Of a stretch of 64,000 bases of DNA, positions 56,767-64,000 are shown piece after piece; position 1 is the stretch's first letter, and the number at the start of each line of letters is the position of its first letter. The DNA comes from Lepeophtheirus salmonis (taxonomy: Eukaryota; Arthropoda; Copepoda; Siphonostomatoida; Caligidae): positions 28,159,403 to 28,223,402 of the forward strand of contig NC_052138.2 in the NCBI RefSeq assembly GCF_016086655.4, in the 5' to 3' direction. The position numbers were made by a program, and so were the translations under genes. The notes under the pieces were generated by a model. The model ran no database searches. It was given only the letters and a program-made list of their open reading frames with translations, and was not told where the DNA came from.

Positions 56767-57816
56767 GAGGATCATAATATTTAACTAAATTGTTTCAAAT
56801 TGCAATAAATAATGTAATAGTTAATGCTGAAAAATTTGGTAACCTAGGAAATGATATATTGATAGAGTTTAGTAAAAAAGTGGGCCTTTTTCTTAAAAAA
56901 AAGGTTTTTCAAATAATGAAACATTGTCATTCGATACGTATTATCAAAATTTTATTAGGAAGCTTCTACTTGAAAAGGCCCATATTTTCCTTTCCAAATA
57001 AAGACATTTCTTATTGGAGTTCAAAAAAAGGGATATCAGTCGTAAAGTTTGATTTAAAAAAATTAAACACTCTCCCCTTCTCCAAGAAAATCCTAGCTCC
57101 GGCCCTGTCAATACCTAAAAAAATGTATCTATAACTTGTTATACCTTTTTGATACTAAGCTGTTGAGTTAAGGTGTAGATGTTGAAATATAATTAAAGAT
57201 TAAATCCTCATCGCAAAATTGATTTCATTATTAGTGTTGTATCATGAAGTATTTTCAAATTTACTGCATACATTCTTTACCTCTTAGAGACGTTGTTGCA
57301 TGACACAACCACCAACTTCTTACATTTTAAATCATTGGTTCGAACTTTAACTCTTTGCTGTTGTACCTCAGCTATAGATCTGAAGTGGAAGATAGTGAGA
57401 AAATAAAGAAGGAATATTGTTTATAATTAGTAAGGAGTCACAAATCCGGGATCAAGAGTCTATTTCGAAATGACTCATTGACTAGTGGCAACGTACTCAT
57501 AGTCATGATCTCATTTGATGTTTGAAGAAATGTAAGAGGAAAGAAAGGAATGTTTCAACAGTAAAGCTTAAGTACGAACCTATATTACAAAAACATAAAA
57601 AAGGCGGTGAATATGTCATGCAGCAAAATCTCCAATAAGGGAACCAAATTTTTTACAAATGATAATTTTTTTTTATTCAGTTGCAAAATTTGCCAAGTGA
57701 CTTTTTTTTAACAAAATGAATATTTTTAAATTCAAAATGGTCACAGAAAACAAGGTAATTATTGTTAATTGAGGTCAGGGGTGTTGATAGCTTTCATAAT
57801 TTGAAAAAAATTATTC
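56767..57816. other. AT-rich stretch
   Basis: No gene recognised. The open frame 56790-57134 (114 codons) is Lys/Ile/Phe-rich with no motif and looks like chance in AT-rich DNA. Confidence 0.35.
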
Positions 57817-58041
57817 CTACAATTTTGAGTGATGTTTGTCAATGTCAAACATGGGATGGTCGTCTAAATATATATAACAGTTGTACTTTATGAGTATTTG
57901 AGATTTAAAAGCATTCATTAAGGAAATTAGTCTGTTTGAAAAAAGTAATGGATCCTTTGCACTATTTATAATTGTCCATTCATTAGATTCGTTTAAAAAA
58001 AAATACTTTGAGTTATCAGGGAAATAATTCAATATATTTTG
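57817..58041 (-). CDS. unrecognised ORF, possible terminal exon
   Basis: The minus strand is open after a plausible acceptor (ttccttgtctttaaacacag, ending at 58042) to a stop at 57817. About 74 codons: 'NILNYFPDNSKYFFLNESNE', 'WTIINSAKDPLLFSNRLISL', 'YIYLDDHPMFDIDKHHSKL'. The mixed polar and hydrophobic text is more protein-like than most AT-rich frames here. No family recognised and no upstream exon found; it could be a relic of a mobile element. Confidence 0.25.
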   Translation of the reverse strand, partial: QNILNYFPDNSKYFFLNESNEWTIINSAKDPLLFSNRLISLMNAFKSQILIKYNCYIYLDDHPMFDIDKHHSKL

Positions 58042-58421
58042 CTGTGTTTAAAGACAAGGAATGCAATAGATTTTTTGACTTTCCTTCAGAGATTATAAAT
58101 AAATACAAAATATGTTAAAAAATAAAATATTTCAGTAAATTACACATAATATATCTATGCATAGTTGGCAATAATTTTTCTTTGGCAAGTTATTGAATGA
58201 AGTGAATGAATAGTCAATGATGTTTCGATTGAAAGCTCATAATTCATGCATCTATTAAATTCCTTCCACTTCACCTTCTATTTAGTGTATGCAACAAATA
58301 AGGTGTGGAAGTTAAAATCGAGGACTTTTTGATAACGAAAAAATAGGTTCAACTTTTTGCAAAAATGAAAAGGAGGACAACATTGAGGCTTTATCAATGA
58401 CTTCTTTATTGATATATCCTT

Positions 58422-58650
58422 CTATTTTTCAAAATGATTTCCTTTGGCTGTTACCATGGCGTCCAACCTCGACCTAAAGGCCCTGTAGTACTTTTTAATT
58501 ATGGGTTTGGGCATGACTGTCCACTGTTACTCGACAAAGGCCTTGAAGTCATCCAAATTTTGGTGAAAGGTAGTACAGACTCTTTTCTGGACTAGGTTTT
58601 AAATAGCATAGTCGAGGGGGAACAGTCTGGGAACTTAAATTATGAAAACT
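58422..58650 (-). mobile_element. Tc1/mariner transposase C-terminal fragment
   Basis: The minus strand gives 'NLVQKRVCTTFHQNLDDFKA' (preceded by a decayed PDCSPLDYAI), then 'QWTVMPKPIIKKYYRAFRS' and 'RLDAMVTAKGNHFEK', ending in TAG at 58422. One internal stop. Canonical C-terminus of a Tc1 lineage. Confidence 0.75.
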
Positions 58651-60149
58651 CTCATTAAATCGGATTAATCATTGTGACTGTATTAGTTGATAACCACCCA
58701 TTCAACAGGAAGCTCTTCACTCATTTTCTTTGGGGTGGTGAGCTCCAAATTTCAATTACTCACCTACACAACATCAATAGAAAAGTTCATCTCATCTTCG
58801 ACCCTGCACACAATTAAAAAAAAAATATTTATATCTGCTTCCAAAGGGAAAAATACTTTAGCATTTCCCTAAATCATCTAAGAGTTAAATGATAATTACT
58901 CCCTTACTTTGCTCATATCATAGAAATCCACCATAAAGAGTGTAGAAAGAGCTCAGAAACTACAATCGAAACCATACTTGATACGGTGTGGGATCAAGGT
59001 CACTAATGGGCAAGCATTTTTGGCCAGATTTATCAAATCCTCTTCAATGTGATGGGGAAAAATTGGGTTCTGAACTCAATGACAACATCCGATAGGAATG
59101 CAGAAAAAGATCATCCGAAAACAAGTTCAAATCTAGAATGATTACCAAACTTCAGTCTGATAATGTTTAAGTTATGAACATTAATTTTTCTGGTGTGTGC
59201 ATCTATTTTTTAAATAATCAATGTAAACTATATATATATTGCAGCTTATTTAGTCTTGAATTCTTATTTATTGTCCTATTATGAATAAATATTTATAGAT
59301 TTTTACTCATATTATCCGTATTGAAAAACCGTATTAATATATTTTTATTAAAAAAATAACATATTTTATTTACCAAAGCTGTTAAACTTATTTTTTTATT
59401 CCTTTTTTTATGATGGCCTCGACATCACAAAGTCAATGGAGTCCTAAAATAAATTAGTGTTGTCAAAGATTATGAAATAACTTTTGGGAAAGGATATCCT
59501 ACCTTAGTCGAGACTGCATTACTTATTTTTCCATGGACTCGGAGCAATAGGAATTGTACTCGGAACTAGAAACCTCCAGAGCATGAGGACTCGGACTTGA
59601 TCTGAACAATGAAATAGTGGGATTCAAATACAGCTCTGAGAATGGGATCTTTACTCTTTTCTTCAGTTATATTTAGAATGATTAATTAAATTTTTCTATG
59701 GAATATGAAGAGGATATAGATGAAGATGCAAAAATTAATGGGAATTATGAATATAGGTAGATATGAGTATAATATTAAAATTATATCTTGATATTTAGTT
59801 TTTTATATTGATTGTACTATGTAGGCTTTCTTGATGATAACCTCGACGAAAATGTGTATTGGCATCATTCATCAGTGCACATTTAAGTTGTGCGTACAAA
59901 TTTTACCATAACAGAGGTTTTGTATGCCATGAATAGATAGCGTTATCGTTGTTGATTTATTGATTGCATCACTGTTTTCCATTGCATGCCATTGAGACTG
60001 AATTGAAGTGCTCGACGCAGTAATCAATCGTTTTCGTTCACCAGAAATAAGAAACTAAGTTTTTACTCCAGAGATATCATAGTTTCGTCTAACTCAAGAA
60101 GATAATTATTCCTACAAGTTCTTTCTTAATTATTTGACAACAATACTTT
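58651..60149. other. AT-rich stretch, no gene recognised
   Basis: 59500-59610 has repeated 'gactcgg'/'actcgga' motifs resembling sequence near 37330 ('cggagtcaggagtcgg'), probably another repeat family. Nothing else seen. Confidence 0.35.
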
Positions 60150-60340
60150 ACTTTGGGACTCCATTGACTTGGGAGTAGCGATGATGTAGCGAGAAGGAAT
60201 GGCTTTACCAGTATGAAGTTCCATAAATTTTACAAGGTTTGGATGATTATCAATATGGAGAGTTACATTGTAGGAGACATACGTCATGTTCATATCCGAC
60301 ATAAAATTAAAAGCATCAGGACTTGATTCAATTTTATTCT
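60150..60340 (-). pseudogene. CGGBP1-like / hAT-derived C-terminal fragment
   Basis: The minus strand reads 'DAFNFMSDMNMTYVSYNVTL', 'HIDNHPNLVKFMELHTGKAI' and 'PSRYIIATPKSME'. The block order (FM..MN...., L..F.E.YTGK.IPS) matches the 3241-3765 pseudogene ('MEKYTGKPIPSQRTI'). Neither BED finger nor start was found upstream, so it is a partial copy. Confidence 0.55.
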
Positions 60341-61439
60341 TTGAATAAAGATTCTAATTATTGTCGTAATTACGACTTTTATTACGCTGTCGAAGTTAGA
60401 ATTTTCTAAAAGCTTGGCTTACAAAATCACAAAGGCCACATGAGAGAATTCTAAAAGCCTTGTCATAAATCTAGACTTTTCTCCTTTATTATCGGCAAAA
60501 AGAATTAAAATTAATATTTATATATGCAAGTTATATACTAAAACTGAATGATATTTAATGTTAGAAAATAAAATATATTTGTTATATTTATTTTTTCTTG
60601 TTAGATGCATAATATTTTAATTAAAACGTGTTAGAATTCATCATTTATTCATAAAAGTAATATTGGAATTGTAGGTACAAAAGTTTTTAAATGAATACAT
60701 GGAAAAAAACTAAACTATCTATGTAATAGCTGGATATGTAATAGGCAAAACAAAGAAGAATGAACCGTCAGCTGTGGGCAGCCATCTTAGGTACCTATAA
60801 TTTGTATATGAATATATATGGGATACTTCTCTCCCACTTCGAACATTGGAGGCACAACGATATTCTCGAAGTTCTACAAGGATTAGGATAAGATTCAAGT
60901 TCTTCTTCTTGCCCTTTTAATCCAAATTCATTTATGTACTATGTCGTCTGTTAGTGCCTATAATCAGAATTCTTTTAGTTAAATCACTCTTATACTTTCA
61001 ACGTTCAGCGTTTACACTCACTTACATCTTGCTCCGTGACCTTATCCTTCTCATTGATAACAAATGTTATACAATAAAGTCAGTATACTTTGAGAAGTCA
61101 TGTTGGATCAGAACCAAGAATAAACTAAAATCATTTTATTACAACAATCATTGCTACTATTTATTTTTAGAAAATTCAAATATAATATACACATGATATA
61201 TAAGAAAAAGTTGTAGTGATTTACTTAATTAGATGTGATTGCCTGTAGCCTTATCCCTTCGTCCACGTATAACCTCCTCCAGACAATGTGACCCTCAATT
61301 TATTTTCGTGATACCCCAAAGTGCATATTTCCGAATATCTCGGAAAAAAGGAGATTACTTTCCTCCTAATCTAATAATATATTCTTCGGTTTGCTAATTT
61401 ATTTCCTTATTATTAAAATGATTCAATAATTGAATTTCA
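60341..61439. other. AT-rich stretch
   Basis: No gene recognised. 61250-61440 may be the decayed 3' end of the following hAT pseudogene ('NMHFGVSRK' on the minus strand), not convincing. Confidence 0.35.
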
Positions 61440-63200
61440 ACTATCCATTGTCGTTATTGTACGGGCATACATATACAATGTACCCGTCGTTCTTGATAAA
61501 AAATAAATCTTGCTCTACCTCTCTCGTTTTCTCACTGTTGACTTCTAACAACGGATTGACAACCCAGTCCGGTACTATTAGCTATAAAAGATCCTGATAT
61601 CGTTCCGACATGTATCTGTGCAACTCTTCCAGGAGAGTATAATACAATTGAAGGTGATAATCTTATATTTTATTTTCTCTATCCAATTCACAGCGGCTTG
61701 GAAACTCGTGAAGTTCATGGCAGGCTAAATTTCGGTTGAATAACTTACACTTAGATAGGAATGTGGAGATAACAGATCTAACTTGGAAAAGATTCGTATA
61801 ATTTCCTTGCCACAATAAATTAATTTCATTGAATTTTGTGAATATATCATACAATAAACAATGTCCTCTTTGACGTTTTTAAATCATTACAAAGCCTAGT
61901 TTAAGAGTTAAAAAAAAATAATTAAAAGTTTCACTTTGATAACCATGTAACTTCTGTGTGTAGGAATAAACGTTAAAACTGCTTATAAATATTAACACCA
62001 AGTTGTTGAAACAGTTTGTAATTGAGGGCATGTACCTTGATCTTATTAACTGCTGTGATAACAGTATTAATTGACCATGTAAAGTTGACAGTTTAGATTT
62101 TATGCTACCAGATGCTGCTTGTGGTTTGCACAAAGCACTGCAAGTACACCAGGTACGGCTTTTCAAGAAACGGATGAAGCAACGATGACAACCCATCATG
62201 GATGGTGTACCATCTATTTCACCACGAAAATGTTAGCAACTGGGTATTTTGGAAATAATTACAGAGGGGAACATGAATTCAAGCCAAAAAAGGAATTTAT
62301 CTTTGAGGGCAAAATCCAAAATGATCTCAGTTTTTCTCTCAGTCATCAGAATTCTGATATATCTGGGATTATATTAATTCGGGATTATAATCCTTCAGAG
62401 TCATTTTTTACTCTTAAAACAATCCCCACATTAAAATTAGGATTAATAAAATTTATGTAAAAGTGTTTTTTATGATTAAAAATTTCTGTATCTTGTTTTG
62501 AACTCAATATATATCCATTTTTAAGCTGAAGAATGATAAAAAAACAAGACTCTTCTTTAGGCCCATCTAACTTATTCATGATACTATATAATGATGAGGA
62601 ATATCATAGCTTATATTATAGAAAAATATTCAATGTATAATTTAAAAAAATATTTATTTAAAATATATGCATTTCCAAGTATTTCTTTACGTTTTGTATT
62701 TTTTAAGTGATCCCGTTTTGAAATATTAAAATTATCTACTCATCGTGAATTGATCGCTTTATTGGTACGATCCTAGTATCTCATTCCCAATGAAGGAGTC
62801 CACTTTACTCCTTGTCATACCTCGTGTAATTTGGAATCGGAATTCGAACATTTCTTATTAAAATGGGCTCTTGTAACTGGAAGTTAAATAATGTTGCAGC
62901 AACAAGGCTGACCAATTTATCTTCTATGTTTTTCCCCATTTAATTTATTATTCCTTGAACTGAATTATTAGTGAGAGGTATAGACTTCATAATTTGCCCT
63001 TGTGACTTATGTGCAACTGTGTGAATAATCATTCTTAATGCCCAATCGTGTAAGCCTTACCATAACTAGCAATTAGCAAAGATATGTTGTAGAAAGCAAA
63101 CCACCATTTGTGGATTGTTGTGCACTGATTAAAACCATATTTCGAATAGTTTTTGTGTATATAACTTTTCTCAAAACAGCAGACAAATAGGTTTCATGAT
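61440..63200 (-). pseudogene. hAT transposase pseudogene (ZBED5/GTF2IRD2-like)
   Basis: Minus-strand blocks in family order. At 63060-62880: 'HTVAHKSQGQIMKSIPLTNN', 'SVQGIIN.MGKNIEDKL', 'FNFQLQE' (the VPLS.NTV..RI..MS.DI..Q...... FS.QLDES segment). At 62070-61940: 'TAVNKIKVHALNYKLFQQLG', 'FLHTEVTWLSK' (the VNFIK...LN.R.F..L and LLHTEVRWLS block). At 61860-61670: 'MYDIFTKFNEINLLWQGN' and 'KLFNRNLACHELHEFPS'. At 61640-61490: 'LHRYMSERYQDL' and 'VPDWVVNPLLEVNSEKTRE'. 62210-62870 has no match and is probably an insertion. At least four stops or shifts. The BED finger and C-terminal dimer domain were not found. Confidence 0.75.
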
Positions 63201-64000
63201 TCTCATGGACTTTTGTGTTTAAATAGTTATAGAAATAAATTATTATTGATGCAAAAAATATCTTAATACAGTTTTATAAATAGTGGACGTCCTTTAAGTA
63301 CTTGCTAGATGTTTTAGGGTTCATAATGTGGGTTATTTTTTTGTAATTCCACATTTTTAACGAAAGTTTAAGTATTTATACTAAGTAGTCTGCTTTTGAG
63401 AGTAATAGTATACTGAGTATAGGATAAAATATAAAGGCACAAATAATGAAGTATAATAATGAGATCTTGATATAACTTACTTCTGTCCTATCGATTGTAA
63501 AATATTCAACATATTCATTGCTGGTACCTTATCATATTTTTGTAAATTTTGTAGATCATTCTTTCAGTTTTATGTAATAACTAGCTTAGGATTACCTGGC
63601 TTTGTTTGGGGAAAGGAAAATCCCTCGTAAAGTTATTCCGGATTTACCTTATCCACCCTACCCTGTATATATAGTGATAATGAATAAATAATTGTAATGA
63701 TTCTTTCAGTTTAATTCCACTCTTAACATATTTAGCTTTTTAAGTGATACGGAGACGTAAATGAATTGAAATACCGCCTATATATAAGGATTGCTTGAAA
63801 CAAACAGCTTTTAGGACTAAATGTAGTTCAAAACTTTCTGAGTATATATTGTTATGTAATTAAACTCTAGTATCTTAAAACTAATACTTTAGTGATATTG
63901 AAATAGAATTGATAAAAAATTTACGACTTTGAATTGAATTTAACCAGCGGACAATGCAATAATTATCTTTCTCTTGCCATATGCATGATGCTGTTGGCTT
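63201..64000. other. AT-rich end of window
   Basis: 63585-63665 ('ggattacctggctttgtttg', 'gggaaaggaaaatccc') resembles widespread arthropod repeat sequence (and the 'gggtaatgccgggtact' piece at 20950). No gene seen. Confidence 0.35.

Noticed and set aside
1..64000. tRNA, rRNA and CRISPR features
   Set aside because: No rRNA signature, no cloverleaf with both A and B boxes that I could convince myself of, and no spaced direct-repeat array. A tRNA scan was not possible here.

Overview
The window looks like nuclear DNA of an arthropod, most likely a parasitic copepod of the sea-louse type (inference). The reasons are a very AT-rich background, short GT-AG introns of 53 to 80 bp beside introns of several kb, single-copy animal genes (WDR20-like, SYF2), and a heavy load of decayed Tc1/mariner, mariner, hAT and Penelope-like elements. 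There are no bacterial-style operons, no CRISPR array, and I recognised no rRNA or tRNA gene.

Layout. 1-11.5 kb is repeat-rich: mariner remnants, a CGGBP1-like pseudogene, a three-unit tandem array, a hAT relic and a nested set of inverted repeats. 12.0-14.0 kb carries a WDR20-type WD-repeat gene on the + strand: a long exon with one apparent 1-nt deletion, plus a short last exon. 14.8-33 kb is a transposon graveyard with at least seven Tc1/mariner fragments, a Penelope-like GIY-YIG fragment, a hAT-type element with perfect 8-bp target duplications, and an unrecognised probable terminal exon at 17.26-17.57 kb (- strand). 33.8-36.3 kb holds two spliced-compatible exons of a secreted protein (- strand). 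38.2-48.75 kb is the splicing factor gene SYF2 on the - strand, whose two exons are split by a 9.0-kb intron full of repeats. Its 3' flank is duplicated in tandem. 50.3-53.9 kb holds the most novel gene: a four-exon + strand gene for a signal peptide, three LDL-receptor class A modules and about ten membrane segments, with an apparent 1-nt deletion at an A12 tract. 54-64 kb is again repeats: a terminal-inverted-repeat element, a Tc1 fragment, a second CGGBP1-like fragment and a long hAT transposase pseudogene.

The functional genes do not form a pathway. WDR20 proteins are cofactors of USP12/USP46 deubiquitinases, SYF2 belongs to the spliceosome, and the LDLa protein and the signal-peptide protein act at or outside the cell surface. 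All calls come from reading the sequence by eye. Family names rest on recognised motifs, not on database searches.
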